A stretch of 64,000 nt of DNA from Kosakonia oryziphila (GTDB taxonomy: Bacteria; Pseudomonadota; Gammaproteobacteria; Enterobacterales; Enterobacteriaceae). Shown one piece after another: positions 1 through 9,180 of the stretch; the first letter of the stretch is position 1, and every line of letters starts with the position of its first letter. The stretch covers positions 34,354 through 98,353 of the forward strand of contig NZ_FMBC01000013.1 in the NCBI RefSeq assembly GCF_900094795.1, in the 5' to 3' direction. Under the pieces are notes generated by a model that did not search any database, had not been told where the DNA came from, and saw only the letters and a program-made list of their open reading frames with translations. The position numbers were made by a program, and so were the translations under genes.

Positions 1-626
1 AACCGCAACGCATCGCGGTCATCCACGACAAACAGCAGTACGGTGAAGGTCTGGCACGTGCTGTGCAGGAAGGCCTGAAAAAAGGCGGCGCCAACGTAGT
101 GTTCTTTGACGGTATCACCGCCGGTGAGAAAGATTTCTCCACGCTGGTGGCGCGCCTGAAGAAAGAGAACATCGATTTCGTTTACTACGGCGGCTATCAC
201 CCGGAAATGGGACAGATCCTGCGTCAATCACGCGCGGCTGGCCTGAAAACCCAGTTTATGGGGCCGGAAGGCGTAGCGAACGTCTCTTTGTCTAACATCG
301 CGGGCGATTCAGCGGAAGGTATGCTGGTGACTAAGCCGAAGAACTATGATCAGGTTCCGGCGAACAAACCGATTGTTGATGCTATCAAAGCGAAGAAACA
401 GGATCCGAGCGGCGCATTTGTGTGGACCACCTACGCAGCCGTGCAATCTCTGGCGGCAGGTCTGAACCAGGCTGCGGAACCTGACGCGATTGCCACTTAC
501 CTGAAAGGACACACTGTTGACACCGTGATGGGGCCACTGTCATGGGATCAGAAGGGTGATCTGAAAGGCTTTGAGTTTGGTGTGTTTACCTGGCACGCGA
601 ATGGTACGGCGACTGACGCTAAGTAA
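1..626 (+). CDS. livJ: Leu/Ile/Val-binding protein LivJ, 3' part (5' end outside window)
   Basis: This is the C-terminal part (about 207 codons, first whole codon at base 3) of a periplasmic branched-chain amino acid binding protein that delivers substrate to LivHMGF. The frame is open from the window edge and stops with TAA at 624-626. The product is closely similar to the C-terminal half of LivK downstream (shared [25 protein letters not shown] stretches), the paralogue pair expected here. I call it livJ rather than a second livK because of its position upstream of panM and livK. The signal peptide and N-lobe lie outside the window. A hairpin with a T-run at 742-775 probably ends the transcript. 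Confidence 0.95.
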   Translation, partial: PQRIAVIHDKQQYGEGLARAVQEGLKKGGANVVFFDGITAGEKDFSTLVARLKKENIDFVYYGGYHPEMGQILRQSRAAGLKTQFMGPEGVANVSLSNIAGDSAEGMLVTKPKNYDQVPANKPIVDAIKAKKQDPSGAFVWTTYAAVQSLAAGLNQAAEPDAIATYLKGHTVDTVMGPLSWDQKGDLKGFEFGVFTWHANGTATDAK

Positions 627-660
627 TTTTCTGAACTGACCGTCGCCTTTCGCGCCGCAG

Positions 661-720
661 GTGCGTTGGCTGCATTCACTCACCCCGGCCACTTACTTCA
701 GTAAGCTTCCGGGGATGAGA
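661..720 (+). repeat. ERIC (IRU) element fragment, central core only
   Basis: The stretch from GTGCGTTGGCTGCATTCACT through the complementary CCCCGG and CCGGGG arms around CACTTACTTCAGTAAG matches the central part of the enterobacterial ERIC repeat, the part targeted by the classical ERIC primers. The outer arms (ATACTTCAA on one side, AATTATTTAGG on the other) are missing. It lies between livJ and the panM/livJ terminator and would fold as a strong hairpin in the livJ transcript. Confidence 0.8.
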
Positions 721-741
721 GAACAATGTCGTTCTTTAGTT

Positions 742-775
742 ATGCCGGGTAAGCAAATGCTATCCGGCATTTTTT
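742..775 (+). terminator. Intrinsic terminator after livJ (REP-like palindrome)
   Basis: The arms ATGCCGG and CCGGCAT (742-748 and 764-770) enclose a short loop and are followed by five T. It terminates livJ. The palindrome sits at the 3' end of panM on the other strand, whose stop codon lies at 774-776, so the two convergent genes share it. The core resembles a REP unit. Confidence 0.8.
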
Positions 776-1157
776 ATCGTTTTTCCCAGCCATTTTCCTG
801 CGCGGTAAAGCCCAGCGTCTGAGCGAACGCCGCCATCACATTGCGATCTTCGACACCAATATCGGTAATCCACCAACTGGTGATGCTGGGGTTATCACGA
901 ATCACTTCTTCAACGAGGTACTGCCCGACGCCACGCCGGCGGGTGATATCGCGTACGCGCAGCGAATCCAGCGCGCCTTCGGTGCCGAGCAGGGTTACAC
1001 GCACGGCGGCCAGCAGGCGATCGTTAAAGCGGGCCGCATAAATGCGGTGGTCATCATCTACTTCAAGGGAAGCAGGGGAGTATTCCGGCCAGACTTTCGC
1101 TAAATCAATATGATCCTGCTCGGTAAAGGTTACCAGTCGGATGATAGTCAATTTCAT
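774..1157 (-). CDS. panM: PanD maturation factor PanM (acetyltransferase fold)
   Basis: 127 aa, the same length as E. coli PanM (YhhK). It is a GNAT-fold protein that binds pro-PanD and triggers its self-cleavage to active aspartate decarboxylase, which makes beta-alanine for pantothenate and CoA. The acetyl-CoA site motif RRRGVGQYL is visible at about residues 75-83, and LDSLRVRDI precedes it. I start at MKLTIIRL (ATG 1157-1155), the conserved family N-terminus, rather than five codons upstream. It lies between livJ and livK on the opposite strand, as in E. coli, and has no functional link to the liv genes beyond position. Confidence 0.95.
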   Translation of the reverse strand: MKLTIIRLVTFTEQDHIDLAKVWPEYSPASLEVDDDHRIYAARFNDRLLAAVRVTLLGTEGALDSLRVRDITRRRGVGQYLVEEVIRDNPSITSWWITDIGVEDRNVMAAFAQTLGFTAQENGWEKR

Positions 1158-1584
1158 GTACAACTTGTCCAAAACGCAAAAGAGAGGGTGAGTGTAATCA
1201 ATTTTATCGGTCGGGGAGTGGTGGTTTTTTATTTTTCATTTGGTAGGGGAATAATTTTACCGCAGACGCTTAGCCAGTGTGAAACATTAGAGATTGAAAA
1301 ACAGGTAGCATTTTAACCTGATTGGTAGTGATTTATTCCGCTTTATGTACCATTATTTTATGCTGGCAATGGGACTTTTTTTGTTTATCTCCGATTAAAT
1401 ACAGAATATTATCTGTGCTTAATCGCCTGAAAAATAGAGGATTTAGTCTGGTTTTTGCCAAAAAACTGCGCTAAACCATTAAAGGCGCTGGTAAAAATAG
1501 CGTTGTGCATTAAAAGTACAGAATGCTTTTTAACCATAAAAAAACAAAATTATTACACGACATCACGAATGGGGATTTTCAACA
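1158..1584. promoter_or_regulatory. 427-bp AT-rich region between panM and livK
   Basis: It holds no convincing gene. The short ORFs here lack family resemblance. It must carry the divergent promoters of panM and livK. The last 270 bp are markedly AT-rich with several A/T tracts, which would suit Lrp binding known for E. coli livK, but I cannot point to one defined site. The ribosome binding site before livK is weak (GGGG about 10 bases upstream of ATG). Confidence 0.5.
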
Positions 1585-2694
1585 ATGAGAAGGAACGCGA
1601 AGACATTAATCGCGGGAATGGTTGCACTTGCGATGTCTCACGCGGCCGTGGCGAAGGGTATTAAAGTGGCGGTTGTTGGGGCGATGTCCGGTCCTGTTGC
1701 CCAGTGGGGCGACATGGAGTTTAACGGCGCGCGCCAGGCTATCCACGATATCAATGCCAAAGGCGGAATCAAAGGCGACAAACTGGTTGCTGTTGAATAC
1801 GACGACGCCTGTGACCCGAAACAAGCTGTTGCCGTAGCGAACAAAATCGTTAACGACGGTGTGAAATATGTAATTGGCCATCTCTGCTCATCCTCCACGC
1901 AGCCTGCATCTGATATCTACGAAGACGAAGGTATTCTGATGATCACGCCAGGCGCGACGAATCCGGAACTGACTTTGCGCGGCTATCAGCACATTATGCG
2001 CACCGCCGGGCTGGACTCTTCACAGGGTCCGACCGCCGCGAAATATATTCTGAATTCCGTTAAACCGCAGCGTATCGCCATCATTCACGATAAACAGCAG
2101 TACGGCGAAGGTCTTGCGCGTTCCGTGCAGGAAGGGCTGAAAGCCGGCGGCGCTAACATTATCTTCTTTGATGGCATCACCGCCGGGGAGAAAGATTTCT
2201 CCGCGCTTATCGCCCGTCTGCAAAAAGAAAATATCGATTTTGTCTACTACGGTGGTTATTACCCGGAGATGGGACAAATGCTGCGTCAGGCGCGCGCCAG
2301 CGGACTGAAAACCCAGTTTATGGGGCCGGAAGGCGTGGGTAACGCTTCTCTGTCTAACATCGCGGGCAATGCGGCGGAAGGTATGTTGGTGACCATGCCG
2401 AAGCGCTATGACCAGGATCCGGCGAACCAGAGCATCGTCGATGCCCTGAAAGCGCAGAAGAAAGATGCGAGTGGGCCATATGTGTGGATCACTTACGCCG
2501 CAGTGCAATCGCTGGCGACCGCGCTGGAGCGTACCGGCAGCGACGACCCGCTGACGCTTATCAAAGACTTAAAAGCCAACGGGGCTAAAACCGTGATTGG
2601 GCCGCTGAACTGGGATGAAAAAGGCGATCTGAAAGGATTTGAGTTTGGCGTCTTCCAATGGCACGCCGATGGTTCGTCCTCTGTGGCGAAATAA
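1585..2694 (+). CDS. livK: Leucine-specific periplasmic binding protein LivK
   Basis: 369 aa, the same as E. coli LivK. A signal peptide covers residues 1-23 (positive RRNAK, hydrophobic core, AVA cleavage site). The mature protein is a type I periplasmic binding fold that binds leucine and hands it to the LivHM channel. The two cysteines that form the family disulphide are at about residues 76 and 101 (DDACDP and GHLCSS). It is strongly similar to the LivJ fragment at the left edge, so the pair arose by duplication. It is the first gene of livKHMGF. A hairpin with four T (2706-2734) separates it from livH and probably keeps LivK in excess over the membrane parts. Confidence 0.97.
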   Translation: MRRNAKTLIAGMVALAMSHAAVAKGIKVAVVGAMSGPVAQWGDMEFNGARQAIHDINAKGGIKGDKLVAVEYDDACDPKQAVAVANKIVNDGVKYVIGHLCSSSTQPASDIYEDEGILMITPGATNPELTLRGYQHIMRTAGLDSSQGPTAAKYILNSVKPQRIAIIHDKQQYGEGLARSVQEGLKAGGANIIFFDGITAGEKDFSALIARLQKENIDFVYYGGYYPEMGQMLRQARASGLKTQFMGPEGVGNASLSNIAGNAAEGMLVTMPKRYDQDPANQSIVDALKAQKKDASGPYVWITYAAVQSLATALERTGSDDPLTLIKDLKANGAKTVIGPLNWDEKGDLKGFEFGVFQWHADGSSSVAK

Positions 2695-2705
2695 CTGTCA
2701 TCCCG

Positions 2706-2734
2706 CTTCCCGGGCGCAATGCTCGGGAAGTTTT
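2706..2734 (+). terminator. Attenuator-like hairpin between livK and livH
   Basis: The arms CTTCCCG (2706-2712) and CGGGAAG (2724-2730) are perfectly complementary and are followed by TTTT. It sits in the 54-bp livK-livH gap just ahead of the livH ribosome binding site. I infer partial termination or mRNA stabilisation that yields more binding protein than permease. Confidence 0.65.
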
Positions 2735-2748
2735 AAGAAGGTTAAGTT

Positions 2749-3675
2749 ATGTCCGAGCAGTTTCTCTATTTTGTGCAGCAGATGTTTAACGGCGTAACGC
2801 TGGGAAGCACCTATGCATTGATTGCCATTGGCTACACCATGGTTTACGGCATCATCGGCATGATCAACTTCGCTCACGGCGAGGTTTACATGATCGGTAG
2901 CTATGTCTCCTTTATGATCATCGCCGCGCTGATGATGATGGGTATCGACAGCAGCTGGCTGCTGGTCGCTGCCGGTTTTATTGGTGCCATCGTGATCGCC
3001 AGCGCATACGGCTGGAGCATAGAACGGGTGGCCTATCGCCCGGTGCGCAACTCCAAGCGCCTGATTGCGTTGATCTCTGCCATCGGTATGTCCATTTTCC
3101 TGCAAAACTACGTCAGCCTGACCGAAGGTTCGCGTGATGTGGCGCTGCCGAGCCTGTTCAACGGCCAGTGGATTGTTGGCCGTAGCGAAAACTTCTCTGC
3201 TTCCATCACCACCATGCAGTTAGTCATCTGGATTGTGACTTTCGTGGCGATGCTGGCGTTGACGCTGTTTATCCGCTACTCCCGTATGGGCCGCGCTTGC
3301 CGCGCCTGTGCAGAAGATCTGAAAATGGCCAGTTTGCTGGGGATTAACACTGACCGCGTTATCGCGCTGACCTTCGTGATCGGTGCGGCAATGGCGGCGG
3401 TGGCTGGCGTGTTGCTGGGCCAGTTCTACGGCGTAATCAACCCATACATCGGCTTTATGGCCGGGATGAAGGCGTTCACCGCAGCGGTGCTGGGCGGTAT
3501 CGGCAGCATTCCTGGTGCGATGATCGGCGGGCTGATCCTCGGCGTTACCGAATCGCTCTCCTCTGCGTATCTCAGTACGGAATATAAAGACGTGGTTTCG
3601 TTCGGGTTGTTGATCGTGGTGCTGCTGGTGATGCCTACCGGTATCCTGGGTCGCCCGGAGGTGGAAAAAGTATGA
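2749..3675 (+). CDS. livH: Branched-chain amino acid ABC transporter permease LivH
   Basis: 308 aa, as in E. coli. It is one of two inner-membrane permease subunits of the LIV-I/LS importer and pairs with LivM. The sequence is hydrophobic throughout with about eight membrane segments. The family signature GLNxxxGxxxALxALG-like region appears as [18 protein letters not shown] near residues 15-35, and the EAA-type loop as [13 protein letters not shown] near residue 190. It starts at ATG 2749 behind AAGAAGG. Its stop overlaps the livM start (ATGA at 3672-3675), which indicates translational coupling. Confidence 0.97.
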   Translation: MSEQFLYFVQQMFNGVTLGSTYALIAIGYTMVYGIIGMINFAHGEVYMIGSYVSFMIIAALMMMGIDSSWLLVAAGFIGAIVIASAYGWSIERVAYRPVRNSKRLIALISAIGMSIFLQNYVSLTEGSRDVALPSLFNGQWIVGRSENFSASITTMQLVIWIVTFVAMLALTLFIRYSRMGRACRACAEDLKMASLLGINTDRVIALTFVIGAAMAAVAGVLLGQFYGVINPYIGFMAGMKAFTAAVLGGIGSIPGAMIGGLILGVTESLSSAYLSTEYKDVVSFGLLIVVLLVMPTGILGRPEVEKV

Positions 3676-4949
3676 AACCGATGCATTTTGCGATGGCGCT
3701 GCTTTCCGCCGCGATGTTCTTCGTGCTGGCTGGCGTCTTTATGGGTGTTCAGCTTGAGCTGGATGGTACCAAACTGGTGGTGAACACGGCGGCGAATATC
3801 CGCTGGCAGTGGATCATCATCGGTACTGCCGTGGTCTTTTTCTTCCAGTTGCTGCGTCCGCTGTTACAGAAAAGTCTGCGCGGTGTTTCCGGTCCGAAAT
3901 TCGTTCTGCCAGCGATTGATGGCTCTACGGTAAAACAGAAACTGTTCCTGCTGGCGCTGCTGGTTATCGCTGTGGCATGGCCGTTTGTTGTGTCGCGCGG
4001 CACAGTGGACATCGCCACCATGACGATGATTTATATCATCCTCGGTCTTGGGCTGAACGTTGTGGTGGGGCTTTCAGGCTTGCTGGTGCTGGGCTATGGC
4101 GGTTTTTACGCCATCGGCGCCTATACCTTCGCGCTGTTGAACCACTATTACGGGCTGGGTTTCTGGACTTGTCTGCCGCTGGCGGGGCTGGTTTCCGCTG
4201 CTGCCGGGTTCCTGCTGGGCTTTCCGGTGTTGCGTCTGCGCGGCGATTATCTGGCGATTGTGACCCTCGGTTTCGGTGAAATCGTCCGTATCCTGCTGCT
4301 GAATAACACCGAAATTACCGGCGGCCCGAATGGCATCAGTCAGATCCCGAAACCGACGCTGTTCGGCCTGGAGTTCAGCCGTACTGCGCGTGAAGGCGGC
4401 TGGGACACCTTCAGCAACTTCTTCCATGTGGCCTATGATCCGAACGATCGCGTGGTTTTCCTCTATCTGGTAGCGCTGTTACTGGTCGTGGCCACGCTGT
4501 TTGTCATTAACCGCCTGCTGCGTATGCCGCTTGGCCGCGCGTGGGAAGCGCTGCGTGAAGATGAAATTGCCTGCCGCTCGCTGGGCCTGAATCCGACGCG
4601 CATCAAGCTGACCGCCTTTACCATCAGCGCCGCGTTTGCCGGTTTTGCCGGGACGCTGTTCGCTGCGCGCCAGGGTTTTGTCAGCCCGGAATCCTTCACC
4701 TTTGCCGAATCTGCCTTTGTGCTGGCGATCGTGGTACTGGGCGGTATGGGTTCGCAGTTTGCGGTTATTCTCGCGGCCATCCTGCTGGTGGTTTCCCGCG
4801 AGCTGATGCGTGATTTCAATGAATACAGCATGTTGATGCTGGGTGGTTTAATGGTACTGATGATGATTTGGCGTCCGCAAGGCTTGCTGCCGATGACCCG
4901 TCCGCAGTTGAAATTGAAAAACGGGCAAGTGAAAGGAGAGCAGGCATGA
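3672..4949 (+). CDS. livM: Branched-chain amino acid ABC transporter permease LivM
   Basis: 425 aa, as in E. coli. It is the second permease subunit of the Liv importer. An N-terminal hydrophobic extension (residues 1-115, about three membrane segments) precedes the LivM permease core. The cytoplasmic EAA-like loop [17 protein letters not shown], which contacts the ATPases, lies near residue 295. The start overlaps the livH stop, and its own stop overlaps the livG start (ATGA 4946-4949). This chain of overlaps supports one translationally coupled transporter operon. Confidence 0.97.
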   Translation: MKPMHFAMALLSAAMFFVLAGVFMGVQLELDGTKLVVNTAANIRWQWIIIGTAVVFFFQLLRPLLQKSLRGVSGPKFVLPAIDGSTVKQKLFLLALLVIAVAWPFVVSRGTVDIATMTMIYIILGLGLNVVVGLSGLLVLGYGGFYAIGAYTFALLNHYYGLGFWTCLPLAGLVSAAAGFLLGFPVLRLRGDYLAIVTLGFGEIVRILLLNNTEITGGPNGISQIPKPTLFGLEFSRTAREGGWDTFSNFFHVAYDPNDRVVFLYLVALLLVVATLFVINRLLRMPLGRAWEALREDEIACRSLGLNPTRIKLTAFTISAAFAGFAGTLFAARQGFVSPESFTFAESAFVLAIVVLGGMGSQFAVILAAILLVVSRELMRDFNEYSMLMLGGLMVLMMIWRPQGLLPMTRPQLKLKNGQVKGEQA

Positions 4950-5713
4950 GTCAGCCATTGTTATCCGTAAACGGCCTGATGATGCGCTTCGGCGGTCTGC
5001 TGGCGGTAAACAACGTCGCGCTGGATCTGCATCCACAAGAGATCGTTTCGCTGATTGGTCCGAACGGTGCGGGGAAAACCACCGTATTTAATTGCCTCAC
5101 CGGTTTCTATAAGCCGACCGGCGGCACCATTATGTTGCGTGATAAGCACCTCGAAGGGTTGCCGGGCCAGCAAATCGCGCGGATGGGTGTGGTACGTACT
5201 TTCCAGCATGTGCGACTGTTCCGTGAAATGACAGTGATTGAGAACCTGCTGGTCGGCCAGCATCAGCAACTGAAGACCGGCGTCTTCTCTGGCTTGCTGA
5301 AAACCCCTGCATTCCGCCGCGCGCAAAGTGAAGCACTGGATCGCGCCGCAGTGTGGCTGGAGCGTATCGGTTTGTTAGCCCACGCTAACCGTCAGGCCAG
5401 TAACCTGGCTTACGGTGATCAGCGTCGTCTGGAGATCGTCCGTTGCATGGTGACGCAGCCGGAGATCCTGATGCTCGACGAACCGGCGGCTGGTCTGAAC
5501 CCGAAAGAGACCAAAGAGCTGGACGAGCTGATCGTCGAGCTGCGCAACAACCACAACACCACCATTCTGCTGATTGAGCACGATATGAAACTGGTGATGG
5601 GGATTTCCGACAGGATTTATGTGGTGAACCAGGGTACGCCGCTGGCGAACGGGACGCCGGAACAGATCCGTAACAACCCGGACGTGATCCGCGCATACCT
5701 GGGTGAGGCATAA
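4946..5713 (+). CDS. livG: Branched-chain amino acid ABC transporter ATPase LivG
   Basis: 255 aa, the E. coli length. It is a cytoplasmic ATPase of the Liv importer and acts as a heterodimer with LivF. Walker [10 protein letters not shown] is at residues 38-46, the signature region reads [12 protein letters not shown] near residue 150, Walker B is [10 protein letters not shown], and the switch histidine is in LLIEHDM. I use ATG 4946 (MSQPLL), behind AGGAGAG, rather than an upstream in-frame start inside livM. One base separates its stop from the livF start. Confidence 0.97.
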   Translation: MSQPLLSVNGLMMRFGGLLAVNNVALDLHPQEIVSLIGPNGAGKTTVFNCLTGFYKPTGGTIMLRDKHLEGLPGQQIARMGVVRTFQHVRLFREMTVIENLLVGQHQQLKTGVFSGLLKTPAFRRAQSEALDRAAVWLERIGLLAHANRQASNLAYGDQRRLEIVRCMVTQPEILMLDEPAAGLNPKETKELDELIVELRNNHNTTILLIEHDMKLVMGISDRIYVVNQGTPLANGTPEQIRNNPDVIRAYLGEA

Positions 5714-5714
5714 G

Positions 5715-6428
5715 ATGGAAAAAGTGATGTTATCTTTTGACAAAGTTAGCGCCCACTACGGCAAAATTCAGGCGCTGCACGATGTCAGTTTGCATATTAA
5801 TCAGGGTGAAATCGTGACCTTGATTGGTGCTAACGGCGCGGGCAAAACTACGCTGCTGGGCACGCTGTGCGGCGATCCGCGCGCGAGCAGCGGGCATATT
5901 GTGTTTGACGGCAAAGAGATCACCGACTGGCAGACCGCGAAAATCATGCGTGAAGCGGTGGCGATTGTGCCGGAAGGGCGCCGCGTCTTTTCTCGAATGA
6001 CCGTGGAAGAGAACCTGGCGATGGGCGGTTTCTTCGCCGATCGTGAACAGTTCCAGAGCCGCATTGAGCGGGTCTATGCGCTGTTCCCGCGTCTGCATGA
6101 ACGGCGTATTCAGCGAGCGGGCACCATGTCCGGCGGTGAACAGCAGATGCTGGCGATTGGCCGCGCACTGATGAGCCAGCCGCGTTTGTTGCTGCTGGAT
6201 GAACCGTCGCTGGGCCTGGCGCCCATCATCATTCAGCAAATCTTCGACACCATCGAGCAACTACGCAAAGAAGGGATGACCATCTTCCTGGTGGAGCAGA
6301 ACGCCAACCAGGCGTTGAGGCTCGCCGATCGCGGTTACGTGCTGGAGAACGGCCACGTGGTACTGGAAGATACCGGCGACGCGCTGCTGGCGAACGAAGC
6401 GGTGCGCAGCGCTTATTTGGGTGGGTAA
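5715..6428 (+). CDS. livF: Branched-chain amino acid ABC transporter ATPase LivF
   Basis: 237 aa, the E. coli length. It is the partner ATPase of LivG. Walker A GANGAGKTT is at residues 38-46, the signature is MSGGEQQMLAIGRAL, Walker B is LLLLDEPSLGLAP, and the switch region is IFLVEQNANQAL. The start MEKVML at 5715 follows the livG stop by one base. It is the last gene of the operon. Downstream come a short ERIC element and a strong hairpin terminator at 6516-6544. Confidence 0.97.
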   Translation: MEKVMLSFDKVSAHYGKIQALHDVSLHINQGEIVTLIGANGAGKTTLLGTLCGDPRASSGHIVFDGKEITDWQTAKIMREAVAIVPEGRRVFSRMTVEENLAMGGFFADREQFQSRIERVYALFPRLHERRIQRAGTMSGGEQQMLAIGRALMSQPRLLLLDEPSLGLAPIIIQQIFDTIEQLRKEGMTIFLVEQNANQALRLADRGYVLENGHVVLEDTGDALLANEAVRSAYLGG

Positions 6429-6448
6429 TTCTTTGAGGTAACAGTATC

Positions 6449-6514
6449 TATACCCGTCATACTTCAAATTGCATGTGTGTTAGCCTTCCTGCAACTCGAA
6501 TTATTTAGGCTATA
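6449..6514 (+). repeat. Short (internally deleted) ERIC element
   Basis: 66 bp, opening TATACCCGTCATACTTCAA and closing CTCGAATTATTTAGGCTATA, which are the outer arms of the enterobacterial ERIC repeat. The central CACCCC...GGGG core of the full element is missing. It differs by six bases from the inverse-orientation copy at 51114-51179, and both are exactly 66 bp. It lies 20 bp after livF, so it is transcribed with the liv operon. Confidence 0.85.
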
Positions 6515-6515
6515 A

Positions 6516-6546
6516 CCCGGCTTTGTAAGAGCCGGTTTTTTAGCAA
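6516..6546 (+). terminator. Intrinsic terminator of the liv operon
   Basis: The hairpin ACCCGGCT/AGCCGGTT with loop TTGTAAG is followed by a run of T (GGTTTTTTAGC). It is immediately after the short ERIC element downstream of livF. Confidence 0.85.
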
Positions 6547-6760
6547 ATTTTATGCGGGCAGTACCTCAGGCGGTTGATTGATATGGCTGACATGTTGAGC
6601 CGCCAGGCGATGCAGATTGTACTGTTATTGATGTAACAAAAAGGCCTCTCCGCTACGGGGAAGCCTTTTTACCTTTACGGACGGCGTCATCAACCCGCCG
6701 ATTAGCCGCCATTTTTTCGTCACCGTACCATCATCTCTGCGACATTTCCCTGACGCCTGG
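6547..6760. other. Gap between liv terminator and ugp promoter, with an orphan terminator
   Basis: No protein gene is visible. It contains a GGCGG...CCGCC inverted repeat (about 6571-6605) and a second intrinsic terminator (6638-6671) that no known gene uses on the plus strand. The arrangement would suit a small RNA of roughly 100 nt, or simply a back-up terminator. I cannot identify a promoter with confidence. Confidence 0.35.
6638..6671 (+). terminator. Orphan bidirectional-type intrinsic terminator
   Basis: The arms AAAAAGGCCTCTCC and GGGGAAGCCTTTTT pair with two mismatches around GCTAC. The A-run and T-run let it work on either strand. It stands about 200 bp past livF and 200 bp before ugpB, after an earlier liv terminator. 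Confidence 0.75.
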
Positions 6761-6812
6761 CTGTCATTTTATTGTAATTAAAAGGTTATTTTTCTGTAAT
6801 TCGAGCATGTCA
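6761..6812 (+). promoter_or_regulatory. Pho-box-like sites upstream of ugpB
   Basis: Two PhoB-type elements are visible: CTGTCATTTTATTGTAAT (6761-6778, the 7+4+7 layout with two near-CTGTCAT repeats) and a second CTGTAAT with a further TGTCAT (6794-6812). PhoB is known to activate ugp under phosphate starvation. The sites lie 63-114 bp before the ugpB start, a normal activation distance. Confidence 0.7.
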
Positions 6813-6874
6813 TGTTACCTCGCGAGCATAAAAACGCGTGATATCGCGCATCCCGTATAACAAGAGAGATCACA

Positions 6875-8191
6875 ATGACAACGTTACGGCATACAGCTTT
6901 GGGTCTGGCTATGGGGTTAGTTTTTGCAGGCAACGCTATGGCTGCAACCACCATTCCGTTCTGGCATTCGATGGAAGGGGAGTTAGGTAAAGAAGTTGAC
7001 TCCCTGGCGCAACGTTTCAATGACACACACCCGGATTACAAAATTGTTCCGGTCTACAAAGGCAACTATGAGCAGAGCCTGAGCGCAGGTATCGCTGCGT
7101 TCCGTACCGGTAACGCGCCTGCCATTTTGCAGGTGTATGAAGTAGGCACCGCCACCATGATGGCGTCCAAAGCGATCAAGCCGGTGTATCAGGTATTTAA
7201 AGACGCTGGTATTAACTTTGATGAAAGCCAGTTCGTACCGACCGTTTCCGGTTATTACACCGATTCTAAATCCGGCCATCTGCTTTCTCAGCCGTTTAAC
7301 AGCTCCACGCCGGTACTGTACTACAACAAAGATGCCTTCAAAAAAGCCGGTTTAGATCCGGAGCAGCCGCCGAAAACCTGGCAGGATCTGGCTGCTGATA
7401 CCGCGAAGCTGAAAGCGGCCGGAATGAAATGCGGTTACGCCAGCGGCTGGCAGGGCTGGATCCAGATTGAAAACTTCAGTGCCTGGCACGGCCTGCCGGT
7501 AGCGACCAAAAATAACGGCTTCGACGGTACTGACGCAGTGCTCGAGTTCAACAAGCCGGAGCAGGTGAAACATATCGCCATGCTGGAAGATCTGAACAAG
7601 AAAGGCGATTTCAGCTACTTTGGGCGTAAAGACGAATCCACCGAGAAGTTCTACAACGGTGACTGTGCCATCACTACGGCTTCTTCCGGTTCGCTGGCGG
7701 ATATTCGTCACTACGCCAAATTCAACTACGGCGTGGGCATGATGCCTTACGACGCTGACGTAAAAGGCGCACCGCAGAACGCCATCATCGGCGGGGCAAG
7801 CCTGTGGGTGATGCAGGGCAAAGATAAGGCGACCTACAAAGGCGTGGCGCAGTTCCTCGACTTCCTGGCGAAACCGGAAATTGCCGCCGAATGGCACCAG
7901 AAAACCGGTTACCTGCCGATCACCACTGCCGCTTACGATTTGACCCGCAAACAGGGCTTCTATGACAAAAACCCGGGTGCTGATATCGCTACGCGTCAGA
8001 TGCTGAACAAGCCGCCGTTGGCGTTCACCAAAGGTCTGCGTCTGGGCAACATGCCGCAGATTCGCACCATTGTCGATGAAGAGCTGGAAAGCGTGTGGAC
8101 CGGTAAGAAAACCCCGCAACAGGCACTGGATTCCGCCGTTGAGCGTGGTAACCAACTGCTGCGCCGTTTCGAGCAGTCAACGAAGTCCTAA
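6875..8191 (+). CDS. ugpB: Glycerol-3-phosphate periplasmic binding protein UgpB
   Basis: 438 aa, as in E. coli. A signal peptide covers residues 1-23 (AMA cleavage site) and the mature protein begins ATTIPFWH. It is a type 1 extracellular solute-binding protein that binds sn-glycerol-3-phosphate and glycerophosphodiesters and feeds UgpAE. Family landmarks: [13 protein letters not shown] at the N-terminus, [14 protein letters not shown] in the ligand-cleft region, and [12 protein letters not shown] near the end. It is the first gene of ugpBAECQ. The start at 6875 sits behind AAGAGAG. A 101-bp gap holding REP-like palindromes separates it from ugpA, which could raise the UgpB to permease ratio. 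Confidence 0.97.
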   Translation: MTTLRHTALGLAMGLVFAGNAMAATTIPFWHSMEGELGKEVDSLAQRFNDTHPDYKIVPVYKGNYEQSLSAGIAAFRTGNAPAILQVYEVGTATMMASKAIKPVYQVFKDAGINFDESQFVPTVSGYYTDSKSGHLLSQPFNSSTPVLYYNKDAFKKAGLDPEQPPKTWQDLAADTAKLKAAGMKCGYASGWQGWIQIENFSAWHGLPVATKNNGFDGTDAVLEFNKPEQVKHIAMLEDLNKKGDFSYFGRKDESTEKFYNGDCAITTASSGSLADIRHYAKFNYGVGMMPYDADVKGAPQNAIIGGASLWVMQGKDKATYKGVAQFLDFLAKPEIAAEWHQKTGYLPITTAAYDLTRKQGFYDKNPGADIATRQMLNKPPLAFTKGLRLGNMPQIRTIVDEELESVWTGKKTPQQALDSAVERGNQLLRRFEQSTKS

Positions 8192-8198
8192 TGTAGAA

Positions 8199-8275
8199 AT
8201 GCCGGGTAGCGACTTTGCCTTATTCGGCCTGCAGATGCTTGTAGGCCGGATAAGCAGAGCGCCACCTGGCGCGGT
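8199..8275. repeat. REP/BIME-type palindromes between ugpB and ugpA
   Basis: It contains GCCGGGTAGC...TTATTCGGCC (from 8200) and GTAGGCCGGATAAGCAGAGCGCCACCTGGC, both close to the REP consensus with GCCGGATAAG cores. They lie inside the operon with no T-run, so mRNA 3'-end protection of the ugpB part is the likeliest effect. Confidence 0.7.
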
Positions 8276-8292
8276 TCAGGAAGCAAATCGCA

Positions 8293-9180
8293 ATGTCATC
8301 ATCCCGTCCGGTGTTCCGTTCTCGCTGGCTACCCTGGCTGCTGGTTGCCCCGCAACTGGTCATCACCATTATTTTCTTTATCTGGCCTGCGGGCGAAGCG
8401 TTGTGGTACTCGGTACAAAGCGTGGATCCGTTCGGGCTTTCCAGCCAGTTTGTCGGGCTGGACAACTTTATCGCGCTGTTTCATGACAGCTACTATCTGG
8501 ATTCTTTCTGGACCACGATGCGCTTTAGCGCGCTGGTTACCTTTAGCGGCCTGTTTGTCTCGCTGTTTTTTGCTGCGCTGGTGGACAACGTAGTGCGCGG
8601 CAGCCGTATCTACCAGACGTTGATGCTGCTGCCTTATGCGGTTGCGCCGGCCGTTGCCGCTGTACTGTGGATCTTCCTGTTTAACCCCGGCCGTGGGTTG
8701 ATTACCCATTTTCTGGAACAGTTTGGCTACAGTTGGAACCATGCACAAAACAGCGGTCAGGCGATGTTTCTGGTGGTTTTCGCCTCGGTGTGGAAACAGA
8801 TCAGCTACAATTTCCTGTTCTTTTTCGCTGCGCTGCAATCGATCCCCCGTTCGCTGGTCGAGGCTGCCGCTATTGACGGTGCCGGGCCGATTCGCCGCTT
8901 CTTCAAACTGTCGCTGCCGCTTATCGCGCCGGTCAGTTTCTTCCTGCTGGTGGTGAACCTTGTTTACGCCTTCTTCGATACCTTCCCGGTGATTGATGCT
9001 GCGACTGCTGGTGGCCCGGTACAGGCGACGACCACGCTGATTTACAAAATCTACCGCGAAGGGTTTGCCGGACTGGATCTTTCTGCGTCGGCGGCGCAGT
9101 CGGTGGTACTGATGGTGCTGGTGATTGTGCTGACGGTTATCCAGTTTCGCTATGTTGAAAGTAAGGTGCGCTACCAATGA
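8293..9180 (+). CDS. ugpA: Glycerol-3-phosphate ABC transporter permease UgpA
   Basis: 295 aa, the E. coli length. It is a MalF-type inner-membrane permease with about six hydrophobic segments and pairs with UgpE. The EAA loop that docks on UgpC reads [23 protein letters not shown] at about residues 190-212, with the invariant glycine. It starts at ATG 8293. Its stop overlaps the ugpE start (ATGA at 9177-9180), so the two permeases are translationally coupled. Confidence 0.97.
   Translation: MSSSRPVFRSRWLPWLLVAPQLVITIIFFIWPAGEALWYSVQSVDPFGLSSQFVGLDNFIALFHDSYYLDSFWTTMRFSALVTFSGLFVSLFFAALVDNVVRGSRIYQTLMLLPYAVAPAVAAVLWIFLFNPGRGLITHFLEQFGYSWNHAQNSGQAMFLVVFASVWKQISYNFLFFFAALQSIPRSLVEAAAIDGAGPIRRFFKLSLPLIAPVSFFLLVVNLVYAFFDTFPVIDAATAGGPVQATTTLIYKIYREGFAGLDLSASAAQSVVLMVLVIVLTVIQFRYVESKVRYQ

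Noticed and set aside
1110..1664. Small plus-strand frames (1110-1316 and 1455-1664) before livK.
   Set aside because: AT-rich leader sequence, no ribosome binding site or family resemblance; the second overlaps livK in another frame.
1..2694. livJ and livK as a recent tandem duplication or assembly error.
   Set aside because: They are paralogues present side by side in E. coli too, with panM between them and clear sequence divergence.
7352..8155. 267-codon open frame antisense to ugpB.
   Set aside because: It lies wholly within a clear ugpB and shows no family motif or ribosome binding site; it is a shadow of codon bias on the other strand.
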